This document shows, one piece after another, positions 40,630 to 55,600 of a stretch of 64,000 nucleotides of DNA. Origin of the DNA: Hippopus hippopus (lineage: Eukaryota; Mollusca; Bivalvia; Cardiida; Cardiidae); contig OX328109.1 in assembly GCA_946811185.2 (NCBI GenBank), positions 35,820,129 to 35,884,128 of the forward strand, in the 5' to 3' direction. The position numbers were made by a program, and so were the translations under genes. The number at the start of each line of letters is the position of its first letter. Positions within the stretch are counted from its first letter, which is position 1. Under the pieces are notes generated by a model, which was not told the origin of the DNA, did no database searches, and was given only the letters and a program-made list of their open reading frames with translations.

Positions 40630-43600
40630 GTAAACATTATTATTATTATTATTATTATATTTTATTTTATTTTATTTTTCAGAGAGAACTTGGTTTTAAA
40701 CATATTGTATTGCCATCTTTATATGAAAATTTATACAATGCACATTCAATACACAAGAAGAAATACATGTCGGGCAAGAGGGCCAGGCCGGAAGTTCTCT
40801 TAAGGTAGTACCCTCCTAATGGAAAACAGCTATTTCCACTATAATATTATCCTACAAAATTAGCTATAATTAAAAAATGAGTATTATTGTACTACTTTCA
40901 CCGAGCAACTTTTTCCTTTTTTTCCTTCTTAGAATTATCATTTGTAAATCTACAACCAATATATTCTCATTACAAAGGGAGATAATAATTACCCCCCTTT
41001 TCAGGAAACTAACAAAAGTATCAACAAATAATTTCAAGATAGACATCAAAGGAATTTCTGGTCGGTTAAATGTACGGGCATTGGGCTGGGTTTATATGAC
41101 AAAACTACCGATAAAGCAGCGGAGGGTGTAGAGCAAGATCAGACTGCACGTATGTGCAGGCTGATCTTGCTGTACACTCTCCGCAAAAGTAATCCATGGT
41201 CGCGAACGGCAGTATATATCGACCCAGATCAGACTGCGCAATCAGCCAATGCTGACCTGTTTCGAAATTTTTTGCTTTTGATATATTTTCAGCATGTCTA
41301 AGGATCATTCTACCACATGATTCAGTCGGTTGTTAAACAAAATGGACTATATAGATCCATAGTTATATGATGACTTACCCGGTATATTGCATCACGAAAA
41401 TACATGAAACCCCCCCCCCCCCACCCTTTAGCCACAGAATTGCTCCTATAGATTTTACGGCCAGTTTAACATAACAAGTACAATACAACTTCACTTCTGT
41501 GTCTGTAAAGAAAATGTTAGCATGTCCGTCTGGTTTTGTTATGGCAATTACTGCGCCATGCAATGGGTAAATTCCAAAAATGGCATAATTGTTCTCTTCG
41601 ATAAGTATAATTCGTATGTAAAATATTTTAGCCATGCAATGGGAAAGGGGGTTGAATACATCTCAGTGATGATACCAAGGAAGGCATCACATAATTATAG
41701 ATTGGTAAAATCCATTTTTGATTTGGAAATAGAATGGTCCTTTGCCATGCAGAAAATTTACAAGTAGCAAAAAATATCGACTCATGTCAGCCTGCGCGGA
41801 TTGCGCAGGCTGAATATGAGTCGATACTTTTTGCAGATACTTTAAGCCTCCATTTCACAGAGCCTGGCTCATTTGTTGAGACGGGTACAAGATCAAGATA
41901 AAGCTGAATTTATAAACTGTTTCAAGCCACTTCTATAACTATCCGAGGATTTTGGAATGATTTGACAAATTCATTTTTATTGATAAGTAGAAGTATCATC
42001 TGAGACATTTGCTCAGGTAAAATTAAAAGTCAAAGGCATAATCAAAGCTTAACTGATAAAAGAAATGGTGGCACTTGGCAAGATAGTCTCATCCACGGAT
42101 TCATTGTTAGAAAATAACTCTATTATGTTAAACCATGTTTTCAAAAGCAAGGGGATTAGGTGTGGTCATATCTAGATCTGCTTAGACAAATATCAAACAT
42201 ACATGTTCACTCGTTTGCATCCAGTTTTTTTTTTATCATTTTCTTTTTCATGAAACTATAATCACTCTTGTATCTCCATGCCAAATATTGCCCCTGATGG
42301 TTGCAAGGTTGTACAGATTACGGCAGATAGAAAATGCATTTCATTCTATTGCGGCTAGCCATAGACATAACAACCACAATTTCCAGTTTAAAATCGAAGA
42401 CAAATCCCTACAGTTTCTTTTCCCCTATACACCTTATATTGATTTTTTATATACGTTTACACAGCTAACTAGATTATAACACCGTCAAGTTTTAACAGCG
42501 TTTGTTTACTCTCTGGCTGTAAAGATGTCTCTTTAAGTCCTTGTAACTCTTGGAGCGCCAAACAAACCCCGGGTGCAATTTCATTCTAGAAATAAGACCA
42601 ATGTGATGGCAGTTTGAAGGTTACATCTCAGTTTCCAGAATATCTCAGCAGAGTGGACAGTGTAGATCAGAGATCAGATTGCACGTTTTGTGCAGTCTGA
42701 TCTTGATCGTATTACACTGGCCGCAAAGGCAACTATAATCGTAAAAGGAGCTTTAAAGATTTATCTCTATTTCCAGCACTGCATTTATGTTCGTCATTTT
42801 TTCTCTTATGGTGGGCTCAACATGGTAGTGCTTTGCAATCTTCTAATTATTTGTGGGGCCTGTCTGGCTCAGTGATAAAGTGTAGGACTCGTAACCAGGA
42901 TGTTCCGGCATCAATCCTCACTCGAAGCACTTGGTTTTCGTGGGAGTGTCCTTAGGCAAGAGACTTCAGAGTCATAGCCTGGTGCTGGTGAAACGCAGTA
43001 CATACATGAGTAAGTGAGCTGTCGCTGTGACATAACTGAAATAATGTTGAAAGCAAGGTAAACATCAATCAATCAATTTATCGATCAATTAAATTGAGGC
43101 GTGCTCTGTGAAAAGGAGGCTAAATGCATCTGGAAAAAAAAAGTTTCGACTCTGGTCAGCCTCCGCATTCCGCGCAGGCTGACCTGGATCGAAACCTTTT
43201 GCTTATTGGTCAATTTTCTGCACGTCCAAGGACCATTTTACCTCAGGATTCAGTCGGTTTAGGAAACAAAATGGACTTTATGGATCTATGATTATGTGAT
43301 GATCTGATTGGTCCAATGTATCACGGAGGTGATGAAAGTAACACTCCTAACCTGCATGCCCCAGGTCCCATCCTCCCTCGAAGCACTGGGTTTTCGTGGG
43401 AGTGTCCAATGCATCATGGAGGCGCATTTACCCCCCTTTTGCCAAAGCTTGGCTCAGTCATTTGTCATTTGTTTGTAGATTATTGTTAATCCGTATCCTG
43501 CCAAATAAGTGGACTACAATTTTTGAGCGCACAGTAAAAACGCAAATTTTGCTATTTAAAAGGTACTTTCTGGTGGACAAGATGTCCTTATCGGACAGTG

Positions 43601-46600
43601 TAGATCCAAGATCAGACTGCACGTTCTGTGCAGTCTGATCTTGGATCTACGCTGTCCGCAAAAGGTCCGTGAGTCGCGCTTAGCAGCCTAGAGGTTAAGC
43701 CAAGCATAATAGATACTAAGTCTTTCTGCCTTTCAGTGGAATGTATTTTCGGCCATTGAAACAGGTCAAATTTATATGAGCCATGCTCTAGCAAAACGGG
43801 GCTTAATGCATTTCGCAGATGCATTAAGCCCCTTTTTCACAGATCATGGTTCATAAATTTTAGAACAACCCTTTATTAAACGAAGAAATTTTAGTGTCGT
43901 CCAAGTTCGAAGCTTTGGCAGACTACAAGTTAGGCATCTGTGTCTCAAATGATGAGATTTTAAAGGATAGAAAACATTGAGGGGAAAGGTGAAACTGCTG
44001 GTTACCTAAATTTTCTCCTTTTCCTACAATGTTTTCAAATGATTTCTTCATAGTGTTTAAAACTTTGAGGCCCAGCCGGATAGCTCAGTGGTTACCGTTA
44101 GTGTATCTGACTCGCGGCCTGGTGGTTGTGGGTACGATACGCGGTTAGGGCAAAACTTTCTTTCCGGCGATCTTTCGCCTCTCACCTCTGATGCATGCGA
44201 GAAAAGAAGTCATTGGCTTGGAAAGAAAGTTTTGTCGGTGCTGGTGTGAGAAAGCCAGGAAACACATGCTTAGGTGCATTGACCGCCCTGATATGACCTT
44301 AGCTGTTAAAATGGCGTTAAACTCCCATAAAAACAAAATTTATAATTTTGGGTTATTTGGTAAATGGTTAAAACTTATTAATGCACTTTCAGGGTAGACA
44401 GAAAAGACATACCACATTTAGCGTTTGTCGTATGTGGCGGTAGGGTCGACGAGGCTTTTGTGATGTTAAAGTCGGCCATATTGTTCTCCAAGTCTCTCCT
44501 TTCCATTCACATCATAACTGATGCGGAAGAACTCGATGAGGAAATTAGCATGCTGGTAGGTGACAATTAAAACTTAAAGACCCTATAACTGCTAAAATTA
44601 AACAAAGAGGGTGTTAAAATGCATTTTAAATCATAACCATAACATTTAAAAGTATGGGAGTGTCCATGGTTGTGAGGTAGAGCTTCGTCTTCGCAAACAT
44701 AAGGTCCTGAGCTCGATTCTCGGGAGCGGGTGCCAACCTTGGAATTGTTCATTGGCCCACGAAAATGGCGCGAGTACTGGTGAAGTTCCCAGGACGCAAA
44801 ATCGAGAGAGATTAGTATAAGTTGTCAAAACTTGTTTCTCAATCGATGTAAAATAAATATGTTCAAAAAGTATGAAAATTATCGTGAAGATGACATTCTG
44901 TTATACTACGGTCGGTTCCAGTGTTAGTTTCTGTTTGAGAAATTAATTTCAAAACTAGGTTAAAACCTGCCTGGTCACTCTATCTTACGTTTCCCTTTTG
45001 CCTGATTTAAAAAATTCACCTTTCTGCCAGAGACTAACACTTGAACCGATGGTTCAGTTACAGATTGACATCTTCACAATATTGTCTAAACTTTTAACTC
45101 TTTCAGCGCTAAATATTATAAACTCGAACCTTGCCGATGACATAAAATAGAATCCACTGAGACTTAGAAGGATTTATGTCTCATGGGCGTGACTAAACAA
45201 GAGATAGGTAGAGATCCAAGATCAGACTGCACGTTCTGTGCTGTCTGATCTTGATCTATGCTGTCCGCAAAAGCCTATAGCACGGAAAGGGTTAACTGTT
45301 ATGGCTCATAGGTATTTAAATTATATTATTGTGGAATATTTTTTCCGAGGGAAACCAATGTTGCTTATTGTATGTGATATGAATTATGGGCCGGTGGCCT
45401 AATTTACCAATAGTATACCTACAATACACTATATATGGGCCAAGCTCTGTGAAAAGGGGGCTTAATGCATATGCAAAAAGTACTGACTCATGTCAGCCTG
45501 CGCAGTCCACGCAAGCTGACATGGGCGAAGCTTTTATGTTATCTTTAAATTTCCCTGCATGTCATAGGACCATTCTACATCATTATTCAGACGGTTATTT
45601 GACAGAATGAATTTTATGGATCCATAATTATGTGATGATTTGCTTTGTATTGTGCTCTGGCAAAAGGGGGCTTAATGCAAGCAAGTCATCACAAAATTAT
45701 GGATCCATTATATCTATTTTTTAACAACCGACTTTATCATGAAGTAGACTAGTCCTTGGACATACAGAAAATTGACCAATAGCGAAAAGTTTCGGTCCAG
45801 GTCAGCCAGCGCGGACTGCGCAGGCTGACCTGGGTCGATACTCTTCGCAGATCTATTAAGCCCCCTTTTCACAGAGCAAGGCTCATTTATATTACATGTA
45901 TATAAATCTCAGATTGAGGACCTTCCACCTACAGTGCGAGCACGACTGAACTACAAGCTCTATGAAGCTTCCTTCCCCGCCTTCAAGTCGTGTACAAACT
46001 GCATCAACGAACATTTGGATTGGAAAACATTTTTCCGACCTTGTTCTGCACAGCGCCTCTTCCTTGCTGTAAGTTCTAAGTTAATCATTACGGCGATTTT
46101 AAGCCAGGAAACACATGCGTAGATGCACTGACAGTCCTGAGATGACATGTACTGTTAAAACGGCGTTAAACTCCAACACAAACCAAACTGAAGTTAATTA
46201 AATCTGTACCAAATAATCCCGTGTGTAAAGAGACATTTGTGGACACTGCAGGAAAAGGAGATTGCATAAATTTACGTGAATGCATATAGAAAAAAATGTA
46301 GTAAAAGGAGAAATTGCTCGTAACGAGAGAGCAATTTCTCATTTCGCTACGATGCTTTTAAATGCAGTCTGCTGTTGGTCATAAAAAATCATAACAAGGC
46401 ATCTGATTGAGAAATGGAGTCCCGTGGCGTTGGATGATACACAAAGTGCCAGATAATTAAGAACCGAATCTATGTAAATATGAGCCGTGCTCTGGCAACT
46501 GAGGGTTAATGCATCTGCGAAAAGTATCGACCCAGGTCAGCCTGCGCAGTCCGCGCAGGCTGACCTGGGTCGATACTTTTCGCTATTGGTCAATTTTCTG

Positions 46601-49600
46601 TATGTCCAAGGACCAGTCTATCTCATAATAAAGTTGGTTGTTATAAAACTGGATATTATGGATCCATAAGTATGTGATGGCTTGCTTGGTACCATGGATC
46701 ACGGATAGGAAATTAAGCCCCTTTTTGTCAGAGCATGGCTCATATAGAAATGAGCCACGCTTTGGCAAAACGGGGTTTAATGCATCTCCGATATGCGTTA
46801 TACCAAGTAAGTCATCATATAATTAGGGATCTATAAATTCCATTTTGTGTAAAAACCGTCTGAATCATGAGTTAGACTGGTCTTTCGACATGCAGAAAAT
46901 TGACCAATAGCAAAAAGTTTTGGCCCAGGTCAGCTTGCGTGGACCGCACAAGTAGACCTAGGTCGATATTAAGCCCCCTTTTCACAGAGCCTGGCTCATT
47001 TGTAACCTGTCATTAATTGGGTGATTTTTCGCCGTTTTCAACACTATTTCACTAATATCATAGCTTCAGCTCAACTTATTCATGCACTTTCAGAGTTTAA
47101 CCAGTACTTGACTAAGGCTTTGAACTGTCTTTCCCAAGGGCATTCTCAAAAAAAAAACCAGCTCTTCGAGTGAGGTTTGAGCTCTGGGATCTTCAGGTTA
47201 CGAATCTTTTATCGTGACGTCTGAGTTATGCAGGAATACCCTGTGATCTTTCAACTGATAGAAGATTGACACACTATCAGGAAACAAAGTTCAGTACTAA
47301 TTTAAGAAAAAAAATATCAAATCGCCATGGTAATTTAAAATGAGAAACTAAATTATTGACTTCTGGAAACAGATGTATGATGTTTTTTTTCCCTTTTTCT
47401 TCAAATTATTATTTTTATTAATGATAATCAACGTGAATTGACGTTTAATACGACAATAAGTGAATGATATTACAAAAAAAAAAAAACAGAGTGAGAAAAG
47501 TTTGGTTTTCCTTTTACGCATTTTATACTCTTTGCAATGTTAATTGCTTTTTTTTTTCACGTTTCTTGTTACGAGAAATACCGTCACCAGAATGTTTTCT
47601 AAAGTGATCTGCCTCACGATACAAAATACCGTCTCCAAAAGGTACATGGCAATGTGGCAAAAAAAAAAACGCTGTTTCGATTGCCAGCTCGGCTAAAGTT
47701 TATGACAGTCATTGCAAGAGGATTCACACCTCTGAAAATTGTTTCGACGATGTTTATGTAGGAATGAAAGTATGAGAAGTATAAGCAAAACAAGTTATTT
47801 CGTTGAAATGGTAACCCCACAGAAAAAGACTTTTTTTGATAGTAACATACAGCAAGCCCCCTTTTTCCATGACACGGCATTAATTAAAACAAAAAACAAA
47901 AGAACAACGTAACACTATCACACTATACGGCTTTTCCACTGCGTTGGCACGGCGAAGTTTGGATTTATCAGAGCGCCATGAAAACTCAGGAAAAACATGG
48001 ATACGTGCACTAGTGGCAACGGTACGAGTATATCTGAAATAATGGTGGGAGTGTCTTTAAATACCAAACAAACACAAGTATCAAACATGTACGAACTTTT
48101 CGGACAACCCTCATACTCTTCTAAACATTGTTAACCTTTTAGGCTGCTAAGCGCAGCTCACTGACCTTTAGCCGACAGTGTAGATTAAGATCAGACTGCA
48201 CAGAACGTTCTGTGCAGTCTGATCTTAATCCACACAGTCCGTAAAAGGTCAGTGAATAGCGCTTAGCAGCCTAAGAGTTAACTTATTCAGCAGGATAAGA
48301 GTTAAGGATGTCAAACTGAGCAATGTATCCGCCCCGAAAAAAAAAAAAAGTTCACTTTAGTACATAAATTAATGCACTCTTTTCTCAATATTTAGGCCAA
48401 CAGCCTTTTCAAGAAAGAAAAATGTAATTCATTCAAGTTTGAAATAAAGTACATAAACGTTTCTTTTCTTGACAACGGCCTGAGACCGAAAACTGATAAG
48501 GGAGTTGGCCGAATTATTGAGAAAATAAGTTTTAAATTTTGTGTCGTTTAGGACGTGCTGACCGACGTCGACTCAGTTCTGTATGTTGATATCGATGTGT
48601 TGTTCCTGGCGCCGATTGAAGAAATCTGGTCTCACTTGTTCAAGTTCAATTCCACACAGTTTATCGCGGCTGTATCGGTCACAGAGGAGCCGAATGGCGG
48701 AAATTACAACAAAAGAATGAACATTCCCTTTTATGGTTCTTCAGGTAGGTATCATGTCGATATGAAACATTTCCTTGTCTGTCTGTCTGTCTGTATGCCT
48801 GCTGCCTGCCTGCCTGTCTGTGTGTGTGTGTGTGTGTTGGGGAGGGGATGTTAAACCTACCTAAAGGGGAATTTTGTGAGAGTACACACCTACCAAACGG
48901 GGAACACCTACCAAATGGAGAAGTCCCCGTTTGGTTTTTTTTATTTCAAATTCGCATTCTAAACCCACTAACTATCAACATGTCAAATTAGATTAGTAAT
49001 CTGGCACGTTCGCCATTTGGACGGTTAGCAGCACACACACATTATACACATATTGTGACATGGTAAAGCACTGACTGCTTTTCCACATATACAAAGTTGA
49101 CCAAAAAAAAATCATCAGTGTGGAGGGGAATTAATTCCATCGAAATAATCTTGATTTCAATTAGACCAGGCAGATTTCTACATTAAAAATCCGATAGTCT
49201 GTCAGTACTTTCAGAACTTTGCTTTGTGTACACAAATCAAAGTTCTGAAAGTACTGACGGACAATCGAATTTGAATGAGAAGTTGTGGATAAAACTTGGT
49301 TGGTCTACACAAGATTGAAGAAAAACTGTCAAAATCAGATATCAAGTCTTTTCCAGTTCCACCAGTTCATTTTATTTTCTAAGTCTAATCCGGTCCAATC
49401 CGGATCCAGTTCAATCCATTGACTTTATCTACCGCTCTGTATTGTAGGTATTGTAGGTCAAAATAGGAAATAGCATGAAAAATATCTGTTTGTTGTCTTT
49501 GATTTTTTCTTTAAAAAAAGCAAGCAAAGAAGAAATTAATTTGATTATTTGAATACTTTCTATAGTTCACTTTTAGATAAACTTTTTTTTTAAGTATAAT

Positions 49601-52600
49601 TTCATCCCCATTGGCAAAATTCCAATCTTTGCCTAGTTTATTTTCAGGCATGTGACGAATAAGTCAGTTGTTTCTTTTTTTTTTTTTTTTGTAAAATTGA
49701 TTACTTACAAATATCTGGTTCAGTTTTGTTCTCACGTAATTACGGAATCGATTATTTATAAGATTCATCATGATCAAAAATCTCCATCTAAGTGTGGCGA
49801 ATGTCTCGTCCTTTGTTACCAATTCATAGTAAGAATTAAGACACTTTTTCTTGTTTCTCACTGTCCTTTAGAGGTCTAGTAAAAATTTCTTGACAAGACC
49901 TTATAAATTTTTCTAGCTGCTCTGGAAGACCACTATCGTCTCAGTTTAATTTCTTCCATTTTCACATTTCATTTAAAAATAAACATAAAGCACATGTAAG
50001 TCCGAGGTTGTTTTTTCCGTTTAACACTATGTAATGTTAAAGTGTGGTTATAATTAAATATGTAGAATTCTATTAACTCCTAGGTTTATGAGCGTGGCAC
50101 AATGACCTTTTGCGAACAGTGTAGGTCAAGATCAGACTGCAAAGAACTTGCAGTCTGATCTTGAATCTAAACTGTCCCATAAGGGGATATTTTTTCTCCA
50201 AATTTACTTTGATACTGCAATATTCAGGTTTTTAATATCGGCTTGAAAGTTTTATTTTACTTATGTCAAATAACAGCAGTTTAACATCACAGTTTAAGGG
50301 TACACACTGACCTAAATAATAAATGATTGAAGGAATGACAAGGGTTCCATGTCCAGTGAGGATTGATGTAGCTGAGATTTGCTACAATTTACCTAGGTGT
50401 ATCTATTTTTACATTCATTCATAATGTTACAGTGGTGTAGGAATAAGTAACATGAGTCTGAGTTGCATAGGTCACGTAATTTACATATAAGCAAACATCT
50501 TGTACCTTATCAATGACATTTTTTTTCAGTCTATTACTTTGTAAGAAGAAATGAACAAATTGGGATGGTAGACATTTTGTGTTTTGTAAAAACTGTCATT
50601 AAAAAAATATAACAGAATTAAGAGTTCTTACAGAAAGAATTATTATCTGTGAGGCAGTATTTGGCAACTGTGGGTTTTTATTTGTTTACATTCAATCTGG
50701 GTCAATCTGGATACCGATAGACTAGTCTAATAACCCCTTTCACAAGACACACACACACACACACACACACAATTTATTTTCATATAATTTGTTTCCTTTA
50801 AATCATCTTTCAGATATTTGTAAAAAATTATTAAAACTCGAGGAAACTGTGTTTTCACAGTTTATCTCTGGATAGTCACTCATACAGAATGACTACGACC
50901 CTCGTAGAACAGTGATGCATCAGATGAATTCGAGATAATTTAAACCTGTTGCTGCTAAGTGCAACTCAAGGGCCTTTTGCGGATAGTGTAGATCAAGATC
51001 AGACTGCACAGCATATGCAGTCTGATCATGTATCTTCACTGTCCGATAAGGAGATAATTTTCCCCATAAAATAACTGAAATAGCAACATTTTGGTTTTAC
51101 TATCAAATTCAAGATTTCATTTAAGTGATTTAGCAGGTTAAGAGTTAAGAGATACCAGTTATTTGGATATTATTATTATGGAAAGAAAAATATTGCTGAA
51201 GAAATATGCACCTAAATTTGCCATCTTGCCGGAAAATTACTACAATAACATGGGAAAACCCTTTGATCATTCATTTAGAAAAATACCCAACTGAAGATAG
51301 AGACTATCAATCAAGTAAAAATGTGTACGTTACCAAAAACTAGTAATGATGATTACAGAGCAGGCGGTTTTATTGTTTGTTTTATAAATGGTCCATTGAA
51401 AACCTGTAGAAACTTTTAGTTGAAGATCACAGCACAAAGAACACGTTCAGAATTGCTTTGATGAAAAGAACAAAAAGGGAGTTATCATAACTCTTATCAG
51501 AAAAATAAGGAATGTAGGCAAAAATATGCACAATTTTTGAGAGGCGAGGGTGGAGAATTAGCTCTCGCAATCGACCTCAGGATCATCAATTTTTAACCCC
51601 CTAATAAATTTCTTTGGAAGAAGTTTGTTGAAATTTGTCGCAAAAAAACTAAAGTAAAAAGTGTTACAGTTAAAGGGAGTCCATTCTTCACTTTCCATAC
51701 TTTTTTAATCAAATCAGGCATAGAATGCTTATCTCCCCTGATACAGCTAAGTATTAATTGACCCATGATCTGTGAAATGGTGGATTTAGCACATCTGCAA
51801 AAAGTATCGACCCATACCAGTCTGAGCAGGCTGATATGGATAAACACATTTTGTGACTTGTAAATTTTCTGCATGTCCAAAGACCATTTTACTTAAAAAA
51901 ATATAGTCGGTTGTCAGACAAAATCAATTTTATGGATTCATAATTATTTGATGACTTGCTTGGTATTGTGCAACACAGAAATGCACTTAACCCCTTTTCA
52001 CAGAGCATGGCTCATATGTATTTTTAGAACGGGGACCAGTTTAACCCTTTACCGAACAATCCCTGGTCTTTACGACCCTGAGATAGAAGACTTTTGAAAA
52101 CATTGTGGGAAAAGGAGAAAATGCTGGTAACCAGCATTTTCTCCCTTTCCCACAATGTTTTCTACCCTGCTGGAAACTAATTTCAATTTTTGAGTTACAT
52201 TCATTTTGTCGTCTGCAAGTGCTTTCAATCTGGACCAGTCTAAAATTTTGTCGTTTGGTAAAGAGTTAAGTCAGGCAAAGCGTACTGTACTAGTAATTAT
52301 GTGCTCTTGAATAAAAAATTGACCAATATTGCATGATGAAACCACATCATTTTCTTCCCCTTCAAGTTAAACATATTTTTTTCTCTCTCTTTCTGTTTGA
52401 ATTTTTTTTTTTTTTTTCTTTTCTGATGCCACTGCAGTTACAAAGAAAGATCATAAAGAGAACATGGTAACTGGTTGCATCAATCCAGGATGAGGCTGCA
52501 CATTCTTTGCAGACCTATCTTGGTCTGCACCATCCTTAGTAGCAAAGGCTGGGTTGCTGAGAGCAGTGCAAGCAGTTAAGCCCTGTCATTGAAGTCCATT

Positions 52601-55600
52601 CTCTTTTGTGCTTACTAAGTATTCTTTCTCCAAACTATCCTGTTTTCATAATCTTAACTATTTACCAAACGACAAAATTTTAGACTGGTCCAAATTGAAA
52701 GAACTTGCAGACGACAAAATAAACATAACTCAACAATTGAAATTTGTTTCCAGCAGGGTAGAAAACATTGTGGGAAAAGGAGAAAATGCTGGTTACCAGC
52801 ATTTTCTCCTTTTCCCACAATGTTTTCAAAAGGCTGCTATCTCAGGGTCATAATAACCAGGGATTGTTTGGTAAAGGGTTAAGTTAAGTAACAACAGCAG
52901 TCAAAAGTAAACAAAGCACGTCTTAAAATGCATTTATATTAAAATCCTTTAATCTAAAAGTATGGAAATGACGGTGAAGATGACAGTCTGTTATTGTATG
53001 GTCGGACAGAGTGTTACTGTAACAGTATTTTCCATACTTAAAAATGGTATGATTTAAATTTAAATGCATCTTAACACCTCCATTGTGTTTTGACCACTGT
53101 TGGGGGCTTTAATATATGTGTTAAAGCATCAATTTTGTTTCCGTCTGTCCTCCCTCTTTTAAATGATAGGAAATTGTTAAAGCAATTTGCACATATCAAA
53201 TTGATCAACCCTTCTCCCTTAAAAAATACTCCCTAGACACATATCTACAATTTTGAAATTATGACTAAATTATCCTATCTAGATTTAACTCTTTACCAGA
53301 TGACAAAGTCTAAACTTTTTTTTTTTTTCGTAATGAAAGCCTTTTCAGACAGTAAATCAAAACCGATGTTGCTTAAAATGATATTTGGGTTTTTTTTATG
53401 GATAGAAAACATTTTGGGAAAATGACAATTTGCCGATGACAAGCAATTTGTCCTTTTCACAAGAATTTTGATCATGCAGTTTCAAAATGATATCTTTGTA
53501 TTATAAGCTCCATGTGTCTGCCATTTTCTCCTTTTCTTACAAAGTTTTTAAAAGCCTTACTTTGTCAAAGGTCCACTAGCAGCAAAAAAGACAATGCAGG
53601 TTTGCATACTTTTAAATGGTTTGATTCAAATTTAGGTGCATTTCAACACCTGACCTGTTTACCTTTGGCTGTTATTGTTACTTTAATTTTGAATATTTCA
53701 AAGAATTTCATAGGTCATGTTTTTATATATATGAGAAGTCCTGTATGCTACCCATTGCGCTACCGGGTCTCGGCCAGGAAGGATATGTACTGAGCCAAGT
53801 GGCTTAATCGGATTCACTATTTGAGTCTAAAATGACATTGCATTAAAAGTCTCTGTATTAGATGAACGACTAAAAAATTATAAGCCATTATATTCCACAG
53901 AAGACTTTAATCTATTGAACAAATTTACATACAAGCTCAATATTCAAAATACAAGTAATACATTTCCTAGCTTGCAACAGAAATGGCATGTATACTCTGA
54001 ATGAAATATTGGATGTGTAGACATTATTAGTTGTACGGTCAGGTGGCAGGGGACTTGGAAACTTGTTCACGGCTGTGGTGAATCATGTCGCCACCTCGCC
54101 TTCGGCGAGGTGGCGACATGATTCACCACAGCCGTGAAGGCGAGGTGGCGACATGATTCACCACAGCCGTGAACAAGTTTCCAAGTCCCCTGCCACCTGA
54201 CCGTACAACGAATTTATTATACTGCAAAGTTTTACCATTCCAAAGTTTGTTAAGCGAATTTTACCTGTTTTTTGGTTTAAAAAATTGAGTAAGCTGACGA
54301 AGTATAATTTCCCTTCTGAGTGCCCCAATTCAATGAAAACTGACGTCACTGGGAACTGACGTCACTGAAACCTTGGTAATACGTGCTAAAACGTGCAGCT
54401 TGGCGAATAATCTTGATGTTAATCTTGATCGACGCCGCCATTTTGGATGTTGTGTTGATAGTGTAGTCATGTATACGGGGCTCTCGAAAGGGAAACTGCT
54501 TTTACGTTGGTTTTGCCAGTGTACATGATATATAATTATGTTCGGGGCATATTATCCAATCAGATCACGAGAAATTTCTTTGCAGTATAATAAGTACTGT
54601 TCATCAATCTTGTCTACAAATGCATGTGTGAAAGTGTTTACAATACATTTGACCCATGCTCTGTGAAAAGAGGGTTTAATGCAGCATCTCTGTGATGCAT
54701 TATACCAAGCAAGTTATCACAAATTGTTGGTCCATTAAATCCATTATGTCTGACAACCAAATGAATCCTGATGTAGAATGGTCCTTTGACATGCAGAAAA
54801 ACTGAACAAAAGGTTAAAGTTTCGACACAGGTCAGCCTGCATTGCCCAGCAGGCTGACCTGCGTCGAAACTTCTTGCTTTTGGTAAACTGAAAATTCTGC
54901 ATGAGCGACACTCTGACAAAAGAGGGGGGGGGGTCAATACATCTCCATGCAGCATAATACGAAACAAGTTATCACATTATCATGGATATCTTAAATTCGT
55001 TTCTAAAAATCAACCAACTGAATTATGTGGTAGACTGGTCTTTGGACTTGCAGAAAATTTACAAATAGCACAATGTTTTGATGCGGATCAGCCTGCACAG
55101 ATTGCAAAGGCTGACATGGGTTTATTCTTTATGCAGAAGCATTAACTCTTTACCAAACAATAAAATTGCAGATCTGTCCAAATTGATAGCGTCTGCAGAT
55201 GGCATCTTAAACGTTGCTCTAATGATGGAATTTGGCTTGAATGGGAAGGATGGAAAACATGTGAGAAAAGGAGAAAACGATGTTTACCAGCATTTTCTCC
55301 TTTTCCCACAATGTTTTCACAAGTCGGACTCCACAGGGTCATTAAAATTTGGGATTGTGTGGTAAAAGGTTAAGCCCCCTGGTCACAGAGCATAACTCAT
55401 TTTATTTGCTGGAAAAGTTTTAAGCAGAATATCAAATCAAATTCAAACTCTAGACAAACAAATCCTAGACATGGTGAAATTGAAGGCACTTACAAACAAC
55501 AACCCAAATGTTGATTTCTAGCTTTGAGAGGGTTTAACTCTTTATCACACAATGCCGACTTTTAACGACCCTGGGAAAGAAACCTTTTCGAAACATTGTT

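Noticed and set aside
40679..40810. ag|agagaacttgg as the acceptor after GXYLT exon 1
   Set aside because: It would create TGA with the two leftover bases; the acceptor at 44392 restores Trp and leads into the GT8 domain.
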